The notes: generated by a model from the letters alone, not told the origin. A stretch of 64,000 nucleotides of DNA from Campylobacter_A concisus_Y (GCF_902460415.1 NZ_CABPTY010000001.1:304655-368654); one strand, 5' to 3'. Counted from the stretch's first letter, positions 9,046-18,736 are shown. Numbers and translations: made by a program.

Positions 9046-9291
9046 GTGAATATTTATGTAGGAAATTTGTCGTATAGAACGACAGAGGCAGAATTAAAGG
9101 AAGCTTTTGCACAATTTGGTGAAGTAAAGCGAGCAAAAATAGTAAAAGATAGAGAAACTGACCGCTCAAAAGGCTTTGGCTTTGTTGAAATGGACGATGC
9201 AAATGAGGGACAAAGAGCCATAGACGCGTTAAATGAAAAAGAGCTAGGCGGACGTACTTTAAGAGTAAATGAGGCTAGACCAAGAGATTAA
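9046..9291 (+). CDS. RNA-binding protein with a single RRM domain
   Basis: An 81-residue protein that is one RNA recognition motif: RNP2 is IYVGNL at residues 3-8 and RNP1 is KGFGFVEM at about residues 43-50. The start is a GTG with AAGGA 7 bases upstream. Small RRM proteins of this kind in bacteria are often cold- or stress-related and bind RNA without strong sequence choice. A terminator-like hairpin lies in its leader. It overlaps the next gene by 23 bases. Confidence 0.92.
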   Translation: MNIYVGNLSYRTTEAELKEAFAQFGEVKRAKIVKDRETDRSKGFGFVEMDDANEGQRAIDALNEKELGGRTLRVNEARPRD

Positions 9292-10165
9292 TGACTATTT
9301 GCCACCAAATGGTGGCATAGTCTCTCGTATCGCTCCTACACCAAGCGGATTTTTACATGCTGGTAACGCTTATAACTTCATCCTAACTTATCTTTTGACA
9401 CGTTCAGTAAGCGGCATTTTGCACTTACGTATTGATGACTATGACCTTAGTAGATACCGGTGCGAGTTCGTTCAAAATATCTTTGATGTTTTAGAATTTT
9501 TGGGGCTTGAATGCGATAAAGGGCCTACTTGCACGAGTGATTTTGAGCAAAATTTTAGCTTCAAAGTAAGAGCTAAAAGATATGAAGATGTACTTAAAAA
9601 ACTAGATGAAATTTATATCTGTGAATGTTCAAGGACTACAAAGTGTGCCTATAAAAACGGCATTTACACTAAAATATGCAAAGATAAAAATCTAAAATTT
9701 ATAAAAGATAAAACCGCCATTAGGTTAAGCATTGACGAATACGATGAGCTTGGCAAGGCTGTATCAGCGCAGATGGGCGATTTTGTAATTTATAAAAAAG
9801 ATTTTACGCCAGCTTACAACTTTGCAAGTGTGATAGATGATGAAGATATGGGTGTAAATTTTGTTGTTAGAGGGGAAGATCTGCTACCTTGCACACTAGC
9901 TCAAAGATACATCGCAAAAAGGCTAAAATTTAACTTCTCAGAGGCAACTTTTATTCATCATAAGCTACTTTTAAAAGATGGTAAAAAACTATCCAAAAGT
10001 TCAAAATCACCGCCAATCGATCTAGGATCTAATCCGCAAATTTATTACAAAATATTAGCAAATGATCTTGGGCTGGATATCAAATCAACAGATAAAATCT
10101 CAAATCTTCTTTACGAGTTTAAGCTTAAAAATATTGCCAAAAATTTTTTGCAAAGTATGAGCTAA
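9269..10165 (+). CDS. gluQ: Glutamyl-Q tRNA(Asp) synthetase-like protein
   Basis: At 298 residues this is a class I synthetase catalytic core of the GlxRS type without the anticodon-binding domain, which points to GluQ-RS. That enzyme attaches glutamate to queuosine in tRNA-Asp rather than to a tRNA end. The HIGH-like motif is APTPSGFLHAG (about residue 22) and the KMSKS-like motif is KKLSKSSK. CECS, Y and C near residues 117-138 fit the zinc-binding Cys/Tyr pattern of this group. The chosen ATG lies inside the RRM gene; a start further in is possible. queC, for queuosine synthesis, is also in the window. Confidence 0.85.
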   Translation: MRLDQEINDYLPPNGGIVSRIAPTPSGFLHAGNAYNFILTYLLTRSVSGILHLRIDDYDLSRYRCEFVQNIFDVLEFLGLECDKGPTCTSDFEQNFSFKVRAKRYEDVLKKLDEIYICECSRTTKCAYKNGIYTKICKDKNLKFIKDKTAIRLSIDEYDELGKAVSAQMGDFVIYKKDFTPAYNFASVIDDEDMGVNFVVRGEDLLPCTLAQRYIAKRLKFNFSEATFIHHKLLLKDGKKLSKSSKSPPIDLGSNPQIYYKILANDLGLDIKSTDKISNLLYEFKLKNIAKNFLQSMS

Positions 10166-10234
10166 ATTTATACTATATATGCAGTTTATCCCCGCCTTGA
10201 TCTTTTTGCTTTGATTAGCCATGTATTGCTTTGA

Positions 10235-11098
10235 TTATTTGAGCTTTGTCTCAAAAAATGCATTAAAAAGCGAGTTTATACCTTGCTTTGTAAATTTATC
10301 CATTATTTTTTCAATAGCTGGTTTTTCTTGCCAGATTGGCTCACCGACCATGCTTAGGTGTGCTAGAGTATCTTGAGCATCAAAGTAGCTACCCATGCTA
10401 TCAATTAGGCCCATTTTAAGGGCATTGTGAGCTAAAAATACCCTTGCGTTTGCCCACTCATCTTTTTTCTTGATGTCTAAATTTCTAGCCTCCGCTACGT
10501 CGCTCACAAAGAGCATGTAGGCATCATTTACGAGCCCTTGTAGGCTCTCACGCTCCTGCTTGCTCCAGCTCCTCATAAAGGTGCCAGCTTCTTTAAGCTC
10601 GCCAGCCTTCACTACCTGCTCGCTCACGCCTAAATTTTTGGCTAAATTTTCGATGTTTGCCCCTTGCATGATGACGCCGATTGATCCTATGAAAGCACCT
10701 GGATTTGCGACGATAGTATCGGCATTTACGCCAGCGTAGTAGCTGCCACTTGCCATGTTACCAGCTGCGTAAGCGAGCACTTTTTTGCTCTCTTTTAGCC
10801 TCTTGACCGCCATAGCAAGCTCCACACTGGGACTTAGTGAGCCGCCTGGGCTGTCGATGTAGAGCAGCACGCCTTTGATGTTGTTATCAAGCCTTGCTTT
10901 TTCTAGCGACTCTAAGATCTCGCTTGTGTCAAGTATTGTGCCGACGATGTCTATTCGGGCTAAATTTGGCTCTTTTATCTTGCCACTTGGCGCAAATACG
11001 AAAAATAGGATCAGTAAAAATATGAGCGCCTTAAAGTAGTTGTTGATAAATTTAAAAATTCCCAAAATTCCTCTAAAAATAAGCCTTAAAATTTGCAA
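10235..11098 (-). CDS. sppA: Signal peptide peptidase SppA, short type
   Basis: A 287-residue inner-membrane serine peptidase that degrades released signal peptides. One membrane segment lies near residues 20-42. SPGGSLSPS, GNMASGSYYAG (nucleophile Ser) and GELKEAG (general-base Lys) are the family motifs. This is the 36-kDa form that works as a homo-oligomer, unlike the double-length E. coli protein. Its start overlaps the end of the upstream amidohydrolase gene by 13 bases, so the two form a minus-strand operon. Confidence 0.92.
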   Translation of the reverse strand: MQILRLIFRGILGIFKFINNYFKALIFLLILFFVFAPSGKIKEPNLARIDIVGTILDTSEILESLEKARLDNNIKGVLLYIDSPGGSLSPSVELAMAVKRLKESKKVLAYAAGNMASGSYYAGVNADTIVANPGAFIGSIGVIMQGANIENLAKNLGVSEQVVKAGELKEAGTFMRSWSKQERESLQGLVNDAYMLFVSDVAEARNLDIKKKDEWANARVFLAHNALKMGLIDSMGSYFDAQDTLAHLSMVGEPIWQEKPAIEKIMDKFTKQGINSLFNAFFETKLK

Positions 11099-12303
11099 AT
11101 TTTGCCTCCGATATATAGTTTTTTAGCCTCGTTTGTGTGAAGTATGAGCTGTAATATTAGCTCACTGTCATCGCACTCTAGGTCGTTATAGATGGCCAGA
11201 TCGGCCGCACGTCCAGCTCTTATCTCGCCGTTATTCGTCCTAAGTGCCTTTGCGCCTTCATGCGTTGCAGCGACAAAAAGTCTGGTGGCAAGCTCGTTTA
11301 GATCAAGGCTAGCGTGGGTAAATAGGGCGGCTCTTAGTTCATGCCAGAAATTTAGGCTGATATTTGAGCTAAGACCGTCTGTGCCGATATTTAAGCTCAC
11401 ATTGTTTTTGAAAATTTCTTTTAAATTTAGCGCCTTTTTGCCAAGTAGCCTGTTTGAAACGGCGCAGTGTGTAACGCTATGATGAGGCTTAAATTTAGCA
11501 AAATCACTCACATAAACGCAGTGCGTAAATAGCGTATTTATCTCACGAAACATCTCAAAATAGCTCTTAGCGTCATACATCGGCCTTGGATCTGGGCTAA
11601 ATCTTAAAAGATGTTTTTTAAAGCCACCACTGCCACGTTCTAGCCACTGCTTTTCAGCCTTGCTCTCTAAAAAGTGTGTGCTTACAAGTAGCTCATCTTT
11701 TTTAGCCATTTCAAGGGCAGCTTTGGCAAGCTTGGGGTGCACAGAGTAGGGCGAGTGCAGCGAGATGGCTGGGGTGAAATTTTTGTTTTTATAGCCCTTT
11801 GTCTTTTCAAATTTGGCTAAGAAATTTTGCAAATTTTGTTCGCACATCTTCTCGCTTGAGCCTAAAATTTCACTAAAAAGCACGACTTTTAATGGGCTGC
11901 TGGCTAAAATTTCAAGATCCGAGCCAAAGCTAGAGATCTCGCCAATAGTGCAAACTCCACTTTTAAGCAGTGAATTTATAGCCCCGTTCATCGCTTTTTT
12001 GGCGTCCATTTTGGCTAGTTCGCTCCCTTTGTCGATGATAGAGCCAAGCCATTTTATAAAGTCGCCGTATTTTAGGGTGCTGACGTTTGAGCTAAACTCT
12101 AAATGAACGTGAGTATTTACGAAGGCCGGGGCGATCACGCTATCACTAAAGTCACAAATTTTTGCCTCTTTAAATTTCTTAATCGCTGTTTTTTCGCTTA
12201 AAATTTCTAAAATTTTATCGTCATCGATGACAACACAAGAATTTCTTAAAATTTTTGGATTTTCTCCGCCAGTGATGATCTTTTTTGCTTTTAGAATTTC
12301 CAT
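11086..12303 (-). CDS. mqnX: Amidohydrolase, probable aminodeoxyfutalosine deaminase
   Basis: A 405-residue metal-dependent deaminase of the chlorohydrolase/SsnA type. Metal ligands are visible in NTHVHLEF (HxH), STHFLESKAE, THCVYVSD and IGTDGLSSN. The close relatives in Helicobacter and Campylobacter deaminate 6-amino-6-deoxyfutalosine in the futalosine route to menaquinone. I assign that role from family knowledge, not from residues unique to it. A wider purine or S-adenosylhomocysteine deaminase activity cannot be excluded. First gene of a two-gene operon with sppA. Confidence 0.8.
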   Translation of the reverse strand: MEILKAKKIITGGENPKILRNSCVVIDDDKILEILSEKTAIKKFKEAKICDFSDSVIAPAFVNTHVHLEFSSNVSTLKYGDFIKWLGSIIDKGSELAKMDAKKAMNGAINSLLKSGVCTIGEISSFGSDLEILASSPLKVVLFSEILGSSEKMCEQNLQNFLAKFEKTKGYKNKNFTPAISLHSPYSVHPKLAKAALEMAKKDELLVSTHFLESKAEKQWLERGSGGFKKHLLRFSPDPRPMYDAKSYFEMFREINTLFTHCVYVSDFAKFKPHHSVTHCAVSNRLLGKKALNLKEIFKNNVSLNIGTDGLSSNISLNFWHELRAALFTHASLDLNELATRLFVAATHEGAKALRTNNGEIRAGRAADLAIYNDLECDDSELILQLILHTNEAKKLYIGGKICKF

Positions 12304-12387
12304 TTTTGGCCTTAAATTTTTGTTATTGTAGCGAAAATTTAGGAACGAAAATGTATAATTTAGGCTATTTAATCAAAAAGGAGTGAC

Positions 12388-12867
12388 ATGGATAAGAAGC
12401 TAAAAATAATGGTTATCCAAGGCCCAAATATCAACATGCTTGGCGCTAGAGAGCCAGGAATTTACGGCGTTATGAAGATGGAGGACATCCACTCTCAAAT
12501 GAAGATTGTCGCCGATCAAAACGACGTCGAGATTGAGTTTTTTCAAAGCAACCTTGAGGGTGAGCTAGTTGATAAGATACAAGAGTGCTTGGGCGATGCT
12601 GACGGCATCATCATAAACCCAGCTGCTTACACTCACACATCAATAGCTATCCGTGATGCGCTAAGTGCGGTTGCGCTGCCAGTTATCGAGGTGCATATCA
12701 GCAATGTTTATAGAAGAGAAGAATTCCGCCACAAAAGCCTTATAGCGCCAGTTGCAGCAGGCCAGATCGTGGGCTTTGGACCAGTTGGCTATCATTTAGC
12801 AATGATAGGAATGCTTCAAATTTTTGAGCAGATAAAAGCAGTAAGAGCAAATCAAAAAGCACAATGA
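12388..12867 (+). CDS. aroQ: 3-dehydroquinate dehydratase, type II
   Basis: Third step of the shikimate pathway, forming 3-dehydroshikimate; aroA is also in this window. At 159 residues it fits the small type II dodecameric enzyme. Motifs: QGPNINMLGAREPGIYG near the start (active-site Arg and lid Tyr), NPAAYTHTS, EVHISN and FRHKS. An AAGGAG site precedes the ATG. It overlaps the next gene by 4 bases (ATGA). Confidence 0.97.
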   Translation: MDKKLKIMVIQGPNINMLGAREPGIYGVMKMEDIHSQMKIVADQNDVEIEFFQSNLEGELVDKIQECLGDADGIIINPAAYTHTSIAIRDALSAVALPVIEVHISNVYRREEFRHKSLIAPVAAGQIVGFGPVGYHLAMIGMLQIFEQIKAVRANQKAQ

Positions 12868-13889
12868 ATTTCATCTTAAAGGACGAAAACGCCGTATATT
12901 ATGAGTGTGGCTACAGCTGCGACAATGAATTTTTGCTATGCCTTGATGGCGTGAAGTACTTTTTTACGGACGCGAGGTATTACTTCGAGGCAAAAAGCTG
13001 CGTAAATGCTGGCGTGGTCGTTCTTTTAGCGCAGAGAAATTTAATAAGCGAGGTCAGGGTATTTTTAAGGAAAATGAAGCCAAGCAGCCTCGTTTTTAAC
13101 CCTGACGAGTTAAGCTTAAGCGAGTTTAATGCACTTAGCAAGGGTTTTAAGATAAATTTCAAGCCAAAGGCAAATTTCTCTAGACTAAAGAGAATTTGCA
13201 AAAGTGAGGATGAGATAAAAATTTTAAAAAAAGCTAGCGAATTTGGAGCAAAATGCTTTGATGAATTTGCCAAATTTGTCCGTGAAAATGGCGAAGGAAT
13301 GAGCGAAAACGAGCTTCATTTTAATGCTTCGCTCATATTTAGGCAAAAAAACGAGCTAGGTCTTAGCTTTGATCCGATCGTGGCGATAAACGAAAATGCC
13401 GCAAAGGCGCATGCGCTGCCTGGGGATAAAATTTTAAAAAAGGGCGATTTGTTGCTACTTGATGCTGGGGTTAAATTTAACCGCTACTGCTCTGATCGCA
13501 CGAGAACTGCTTGCTTTGATGAAAATTTTAACTTCTCAAAGGAGCAAAAATTTAAAAACGCCAAGATGCAAGAAATTTACGATATCGTAAAAGAGGCTCA
13601 GGCTGCTGCGATAAAGGTCGCTAGAGCTGGCGTTAAGGCGTGCGAGATAGACCTTGCAGCAAGAGATGTGATAGCAAGGGCTGGATATGAAAAGGCTTTT
13701 TTTCACTCGACAGGACACGGAGTGGGTGTAGATATACACGAGCTTCCAGTCGTCTCAGCAAGGAGTGAAACGCTCATAAAAGAGGGTATGGTCTTTAGTA
13801 TAGAGCCTGGAATTTATCTAGAAAATGAATTTGGCGTGCGTATCGAGGACGTGGTGGTCGCAAGAGAAGGCGGGTGCGAGATTTTATGA
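12864..13889 (+). CDS. pepQ: M24-family aminopeptidase P / proline dipeptidase
   Basis: A 341-residue cytosolic metallopeptidase that cleaves X-Pro bonds. The N-terminal ~115 residues are the creatinase-like domain and the rest the pita-bread fold. The five metal ligands are visible: LLDAG and CSDRTRT (two Asp), HSTGHGVG (His), SIEPG (Glu) and RIEDV (Glu). Whether it acts on dipeptides or longer peptides is not decidable here. It overlaps aroQ and folK by a few bases each, in one operon. Confidence 0.9.
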   Translation: MNFILKDENAVYYECGYSCDNEFLLCLDGVKYFFTDARYYFEAKSCVNAGVVVLLAQRNLISEVRVFLRKMKPSSLVFNPDELSLSEFNALSKGFKINFKPKANFSRLKRICKSEDEIKILKKASEFGAKCFDEFAKFVRENGEGMSENELHFNASLIFRQKNELGLSFDPIVAINENAAKAHALPGDKILKKGDLLLLDAGVKFNRYCSDRTRTACFDENFNFSKEQKFKNAKMQEIYDIVKEAQAAAIKVARAGVKACEIDLAARDVIARAGYEKAFFHSTGHGVGVDIHELPVVSARSETLIKEGMVFSIEPGIYLENEFGVRIEDVVVAREGGCEIL

Positions 13890-14362
13890 AGCTAGCTGGA
13901 GCAAGAAAGATCGTAAAAAGCCGTTTTTGCCCTAGCTTTTTTCATAAAAGAGATGAGTTTAAGTATGAGGCGCTAGTTGGTATGGGTGGCAACATCGGTG
14001 ACAGCGCAAAGAGGTTTGATAGATTTATAAGAGCGATTACAGGTGATAGCAGATTTCACGTGGTGGAAGTCTCGCCGATCCTTATAAATGCGGCGTTTGG
14101 CTACGAGGCACAGGCTGATTTTAGTAACGCTGTTATAAATTTACAAACATCTCTGGGGCCTAGAAATTTACTAAAAATTTTAAGGCATTATGAGAGTAAA
14201 TTTAAGCGCGTGAGGACATTTAAAAACGCACCACGCACGCTTGATCTGGATATTTTGTATTTTAGTAAAAAAGTCTATAAGACGCCGTGCCTTATCGTTC
14301 CGCACCCAGGAGCCGATAAGAGGCTTAGCGTGATCGTGCCACTAGGGCTTATGAGAGGTTAA
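13874..14362 (+). CDS. folK: 2-amino-4-hydroxy-6-hydroxymethyldihydropteridine pyrophosphokinase
   Basis: Transfers pyrophosphate from ATP to the pterin alcohol in folate synthesis. In its 162 residues, VGMGGNIGDS (ATP/pterin loop, ~35) and APRTLDLDIL (metal-binding Asp pair, ~115) are typical. The ~30 residues before the core are an extra N-terminal stretch; a later start is possible, but the upstream overlap with pepQ (16 bases) and a GGGTG site favour this one. flhF follows after 10 bases. Confidence 0.93.
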   Translation: MRDFMKLAGARKIVKSRFCPSFFHKRDEFKYEALVGMGGNIGDSAKRFDRFIRAITGDSRFHVVEVSPILINAAFGYEAQADFSNAVINLQTSLGPRNLLKILRHYESKFKRVRTFKNAPRTLDLDILYFSKKVYKTPCLIVPHPGADKRLSVIVPLGLMRG

Positions 14363-14372
14363 AAGGATATAA

Positions 14373-15740
14373 ATGGCTACAAAATTTCACACTTTTACAG
14401 GCGAGAGCACCATCGAGGCTTTGAAAAAGGCTCAAGAAGCGTGCGGCGAAAAGGCCATACTAGTTACTACAAAACAAATTCAAGCCAAAACGATAAATAA
14501 AAAGCCACTTTATGAAATTTTAGTAAGTGTCGAAGAGGACGACGTAAAGCAGTCACCAAAGCCAAATGCAAAAGCCATAAAATACGAGAATGCCTACTCT
14601 AAATTTAGCAAAAACTATGAGCCTCCAAAACCAAAATTTGAGATAAAAGAGGAGCCTGCTAAATTTGAGGTAAAAACAGCATCGCCCGAGCCTTACGATC
14701 CAAGCGAGAGCGTGCTTTTAAATATCTCAGCTGCTGCAAAAGAGATAAGCACGATCGCAAATGTAAATATCGATGACGTCAAAGATAAAGAGTCAAGCAT
14801 ACCAAATGGTATGAATAAAAAAATAGACGATATGGCAAAGCAAGTAAGCGTGCTAAGCGAAAAAATAGGGCTGATAACTGACATGATCTGGGACGAAAAA
14901 GCCCCAAATCGCAATAATCTTTCGATCCCACCTGAGTTTGCCAGCATCTATAAGCTCGCAAAACAAAGCGGTATGAAAGAGGAGCATCTAGAGGCGATAA
15001 TGCAAACGACGCTTGAAAATTTACCAGTCTCAATGAAAAGCAATCCAACTGCGGTAAAAAGGTATTTCTACTCGCTTTTGCGAAATATGCTGCCATGCAG
15101 AAAAGAGCCAAGCGATAAAAAACAACGTATAATGATGCTAGTTGGTCCAACTGGAGTTGGTAAGACGACGACTCTTGCAAAGCTAGCGGCTCGTTTTGCT
15201 TACGGCAACGAAAAGCGCTATAAAACAGGTATCATCACGCTTGATACGTACCGTATCGGAGCGGTTGAGCAGTTATTTCAATACGCTAAAATGATGAAGC
15301 TGCCTATTCTCGATGTTATCGAAATAGATGACTTTCAAAATGCTATAAAGCAGCTTAATTATTGTGATGTGATACTTATTGATACGACTGGAAATTCGCA
15401 GTATGACAAAGAAAAACTTGAAAGGCTTGATAAATTTTTAAAGCATAGCGGTGCAAAGATAGATGTAAATTTGGTCCTTTCGGCTGGCTCAAAGGTTGAA
15501 GATCTAATAGAAATTTATAATGGATTTTCATTTTTGGATATTGACACGCTGATAATCACAAAATTTGATGAGACAAAAATTTTTGGCAACGTCTTTTCGC
15601 TGATATATGAGACAAATACGCCGGTTAGCTACTTTAGCGTAGGCCAAGAGGTACCTGATGATCTTGTGGAGGCAAAGAGCGAATTTTTAGTAGAGTGCGT
15701 GTTTGACGGCTTTACAAAGCAAAAGGCTAGCGATGAATAA
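14373..15740 (+). CDS. flhF: Flagellar biosynthesis GTPase FlhF
   Basis: An SRP-type GTPase that sets flagellar placement at the pole and, in Campylobacter, is needed for sigma-54 flagellar gene expression. 455 residues: a basic/variable N-domain (1-~190), then the NG domain. GTPase motifs: G1 GPTGVGKTTTLAKL (~253), DTYRIGA, G3 DTTGN (usually DTAG in relatives) and TKFDE. It is first of the block flhF-flhG-(membrane protein)-fliA-fliM-fliY, which is packed with overlaps and probably co-transcribed. Confidence 0.96.
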   Translation: MATKFHTFTGESTIEALKKAQEACGEKAILVTTKQIQAKTINKKPLYEILVSVEEDDVKQSPKPNAKAIKYENAYSKFSKNYEPPKPKFEIKEEPAKFEVKTASPEPYDPSESVLLNISAAAKEISTIANVNIDDVKDKESSIPNGMNKKIDDMAKQVSVLSEKIGLITDMIWDEKAPNRNNLSIPPEFASIYKLAKQSGMKEEHLEAIMQTTLENLPVSMKSNPTAVKRYFYSLLRNMLPCRKEPSDKKQRIMMLVGPTGVGKTTTLAKLAARFAYGNEKRYKTGIITLDTYRIGAVEQLFQYAKMMKLPILDVIEIDDFQNAIKQLNYCDVILIDTTGNSQYDKEKLERLDKFLKHSGAKIDVNLVLSAGSKVEDLIEIYNGFSFLDIDTLIITKFDETKIFGNVFSLIYETNTPVSYFSVGQEVPDDLVEAKSEFLVECVFDGFTKQKASDE

Positions 15741-16599
15741 TCAAGCGCAAAAATTACAAAATTTAGTCCAATCTCAAAGCAAGAGCAAAAATACACATTT
15801 TATTGCGATAACTAGCGGCAAAGGCGGTGTTGGCAAGAGTACGATAAGCGCAAATTTAGCAAATGTTTTATCAAAAAATGGCTATAAAGTAGGGCTTTTT
15901 GATGCCGATATCGGCCTTGCAAACCTTGATGTCATCCTAAATGTAAAAATGGGTAAAAATTTACTTCACGTGCTAAAAGGCGAGTGCAGCCTAAAAGATA
16001 TCTTGATACCTATAAATAAAAATTTGATCCTCATTCCTGGTGAAAGCGGTGATGAAATTTTAAAATTTAACAATCAATTTTTATTTGAGAGGTTTTTAGA
16101 CGAGGCGAGCGAGCTTGATGAGCTTGATTTTTTGATCATCGATACTGGAGCTGGCATAGGCGGTAGCACGCAGCTATTTTTAGAGGCAGCTGATGAGGTC
16201 GTGGTGGTGACTGTGCCTGATCCTGCAGCGATAACCGATGCATACGCTGTCATAAAGATCGTTTCAAGGTTTAAAAATAGTGAGCTTTTGCTTTTAAATA
16301 TGGTAAAAAATGAGGCAGAAGCGACTAGAATTTATGAAAATATCAAACGCGTTGCTAATGCAAATATCGGGCCTAGCTTAAATTTAGAGCTTATAGGATT
16401 TGTGGCTTCTGATAAGAATGTTTCAAGAAGTATAAAACAACGAACGCTTTTTACAGACGACGCTGCTTATGCTGAGCCTAGCGCTCAGATAAAACAGATA
16501 GCTTCGAATTTACTTTATAGGTTGGAACGAAAAGTGCTTAACGATGAGCAAAGTAGGAGCTTTGGGGGCTTCTTTAAGCGTTTGATAGAACAATTTTGA
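15733..16599 (+). CDS. flhG: Flagellar number regulator FlhG (MinD/ParA-type ATPase)
   Basis: A MinD-like ATPase that limits flagellar number and works with FlhF. A deviant Walker A, SGKGGVGKST, is near residue 30, and FDADIGLANLD follows. I chose the ATG at 15733, which overlaps the flhF stop (ATGAATAA) and has AAGG upstream, giving 288 residues. A TTG 30 bases earlier would also be in frame but would only add a non-conserved stretch. The N-terminal ~20 residues (QAQKLQNLVQ) form the usual amphipathic activator helix. Confidence 0.95.
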   Translation: MNNQAQKLQNLVQSQSKSKNTHFIAITSGKGGVGKSTISANLANVLSKNGYKVGLFDADIGLANLDVILNVKMGKNLLHVLKGECSLKDILIPINKNLILIPGESGDEILKFNNQFLFERFLDEASELDELDFLIIDTGAGIGGSTQLFLEAADEVVVVTVPDPAAITDAYAVIKIVSRFKNSELLLLNMVKNEAEATRIYENIKRVANANIGPSLNLELIGFVASDKNVSRSIKQRTLFTDDAAYAEPSAQIKQIASNLLYRLERKVLNDEQSRSFGGFFKRLIEQF

Positions 16600-16612
16600 T
16601 GGAGATTGAGCT

Positions 16613-16957
16613 TTGCGTGCAGAAAATTTTATAGCATTTTTTACGGTTTGTGGTTTTTTTGTAGGTATAGTTTTTACCTTGCTAAAGGTGAGTGAGCCTA
16701 TCGAAATGCTTGTTTATACACTAGTTATTACTTTATTTTTTTATCTTATAATTCATATTGTTATCATGAACTACATCGATGTGAAAAGGGCTTTAACTAA
16801 AATTTTTGACAAACAAAAACACGAAGAGATCGCAGACTATCTCATCTCTGAGCTAAATACTAGAGAAAAGCGTATGGAAAATATTATGGTAAAAATGACT
16901 GCTGAAAATTTTGATTCTGGTAAACGAAATGCACGAGTTAAAGCAAAAGCAGCTTAA
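16613..16957 (+). CDS. Small two-TM protein in the flagellar block
   Basis: 114 residues with two membrane segments (about 6-25 and 29-53) and a charged cytoplasmic tail. The start is TTG, with GGAGA-like bases just upstream. No catalytic motif. A similar membrane protein sits at this place, between flhG and fliA, in C. jejuni, so a role tied to flagella is possible but unproven. Its end overlaps the fliA start by about 29 bases. Confidence 0.85.
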   Translation: MRAENFIAFFTVCGFFVGIVFTLLKVSEPIEMLVYTLVITLFFYLIIHIVIMNYIDVKRALTKIFDKQKHEEIADYLISELNTREKRMENIMVKMTAENFDSGKRNARVKAKAA

Positions 16958-17633
16958 CGCTTATAAAAACACGATAAAAAAAGAACAAGACGAGATCGTC
17001 TTAAAATATATGCCAGCACTGCGCGCAATGGCGTTTAGACTTAAAGAGAGGCTGCCATCAAGCATAGATACAAATGACCTAATAAGCATTGGTGTTGAAG
17101 AGATGATAAAACTTAGCAGGAAGTATGACAAGGAGCAAAATGACTCTTTTTGGGGTTATGGCAAAAAGAGAATTTATGGCTCTATGCTTGATTATCTAAG
17201 GACGCTTGATGTTGTTAGCAGAAGCGATAGAAAGCTAGTAAAGAGCATAAATAGCGAGATAGATAACTACTTTAATGAATTTGAAGAAGAGCCAAGCGAT
17301 GAGTATTTGGCCGAAAAGCTTAATGAAGATATTGAGAAGATAAGAGAGGCAAGAGGCGTTAGCGGTATTATCACTATTTTGCCAATAGACGAGCAAATGG
17401 AGCTAATTGGTCAAAATGATGTCGAGAAAAGCATTGAGAGAGAGGATCTCATTTTAAAAATAGAAGAAGCTTTAAAAGATTTTGACGAAAGAGATCAGAT
17501 GTTGGTTCAGCTTTATTATTATGAAGAGCTAAATTTAAAAGAGATAAGCCAGATCATGAATATTAGCGAGAGTAGAATTTCACAAATTCATAAACGTTTG
17601 CTTGATCGTATTAGGCGTAGCTTGGGGGTTTAA
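16929..17633 (+). CDS. fliA: RNA polymerase sigma factor FliA (sigma-28)
   Basis: Drives late flagellar genes such as flagellin. Region 2 (EQDEIVLKYMPALRAMAFRL to MLDYLRTLD), region 3 and region 4 with the HTH ELNLKEISQIMNISESRISQIHKR are all visible. I place the start at the ATG at 16929, giving 234 residues, the usual length; an ATA 18 bases upstream is unlikely. It overlaps the small membrane protein before it and abuts fliM (TAATGG). Confidence 0.95.
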   Translation: MHELKQKQLNAYKNTIKKEQDEIVLKYMPALRAMAFRLKERLPSSIDTNDLISIGVEEMIKLSRKYDKEQNDSFWGYGKKRIYGSMLDYLRTLDVVSRSDRKLVKSINSEIDNYFNEFEEEPSDEYLAEKLNEDIEKIREARGVSGIITILPIDEQMELIGQNDVEKSIEREDLILKIEEALKDFDERDQMLVQLYYYEELNLKEISQIMNISESRISQIHKRLLDRIRRSLGV

Positions 17634-18736
17634 TGGCTGATATTTTAAGTCAAGAAGAGATAGACGCGCTACTTGAAGTTGTTGACGAAGACGGCGATAC
17701 GAGTAATATCGAGGTTGAAGAGAGATCGCAAGGCGAACAAAAGCAGATTATTATTTATGATTTTAAGCGTCCAAACCGCGTTAGTAAAGAGCAACTCCGT
17801 GCGATAAAAGGCATCCATGATAAGCTTGCTAGAAATTTGGCTAGTCAAATTTCTAGTGTTATGAGAAGTATTGTCGAGATAAGACTTCACAGTGTTGATC
17901 AAATGACTTATGGCGAATTTTTAATGAGCTTGCCAAGTCCAACGAGCTTTAACGTCTTTTCTATAAAGCCACTTGATGGAAACTGCGTTTTGGAGATAAA
18001 TCCAAGCATCGCTTTTCCGATGATAGATCGTTTGCTTGGCGGAACTGGTGAAAATTTTGAAGCAAATAGAGAACTAACCGACATTGAAGTAAATTTGCTT
18101 GATGCGGTGCTTAGAATGATCATGCAGCGCCTAAAAGAGAGCTGGTCGATGATAACTGATATGTACCCAAATGTGGAAGCCAAAGAGAGCAGTCCAAATG
18201 TCGTACAGATCGTCTCTCAAAACGAGATCGTCATCATGGTCGTTATGGAGATCATAGTTGGCGGCTCAAGCGGCATGATAAATTTATGCTATCCAGTCAT
18301 CTATCTTGAACCGATACTCTCACGTCTTGCAAACAGGGACATTATGCTTGGTGAAACGAGTGCAAAAAAGAGCAGAAACAAAGAGCTAAAAACACTTATC
18401 GGACGAGCAGAAATTTTATATGAAGCCATACTTGGCAAGTCGATCATTAGCGTAAATGAGTTTTTAAATTTAAAAGAAGGCGATATTTTAAGGCTTGATA
18501 GAGGAGCTGATGATAAGGCGATCGTTTGTATCGATAAAAAAGAAGTTTTCTTAGCTGAAGTTGGGCTTCATAGATTTAGAAAATCTATAAGGATTGAGCA
18601 GTTAATACGCTCTGATAAAGATGAGATCAAAAATATCTTAGAAAAATACGAAGAGGAGCGAAAAGCAAAGCTAATGGCGTATGAAGCTAATGAGCGCAAA
18701 ATGGAAGAAGAAGAGGACGACGAAGATGATGAATGA
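17633..18736 (+). CDS. fliM: Flagellar motor switch protein FliM
   Basis: Part of the C-ring that sets rotation direction. The N-terminal LSQEEIDALLEVV is the CheY-P binding peptide. The middle domain carries LLGGTGE and the C-terminal ~80 residues form the FliN-like SpoA domain. The 367-residue length and very acidic tail are normal for Campylobacter. It overlaps fliY by 11 bases. Confidence 0.96.
   Translation: MADILSQEEIDALLEVVDEDGDTSNIEVEERSQGEQKQIIIYDFKRPNRVSKEQLRAIKGIHDKLARNLASQISSVMRSIVEIRLHSVDQMTYGEFLMSLPSPTSFNVFSIKPLDGNCVLEINPSIAFPMIDRLLGGTGENFEANRELTDIEVNLLDAVLRMIMQRLKESWSMITDMYPNVEAKESSPNVVQIVSQNEIVIMVVMEIIVGGSSGMINLCYPVIYLEPILSRLANRDIMLGETSAKKSRNKELKTLIGRAEILYEAILGKSIISVNEFLNLKEGDILRLDRGADDKAIVCIDKKEVFLAEVGLHRFRKSIRIEQLIRSDKDEIKNILEKYEEERKAKLMAYEANERKMEEEEDDEDDE

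Noticed and set aside
10206..10237. TTGCTTTGATTA occurs twice, 8 bases apart
   Set aside because: A single short direct repeat at the end of two convergent genes; nothing links it to a function.
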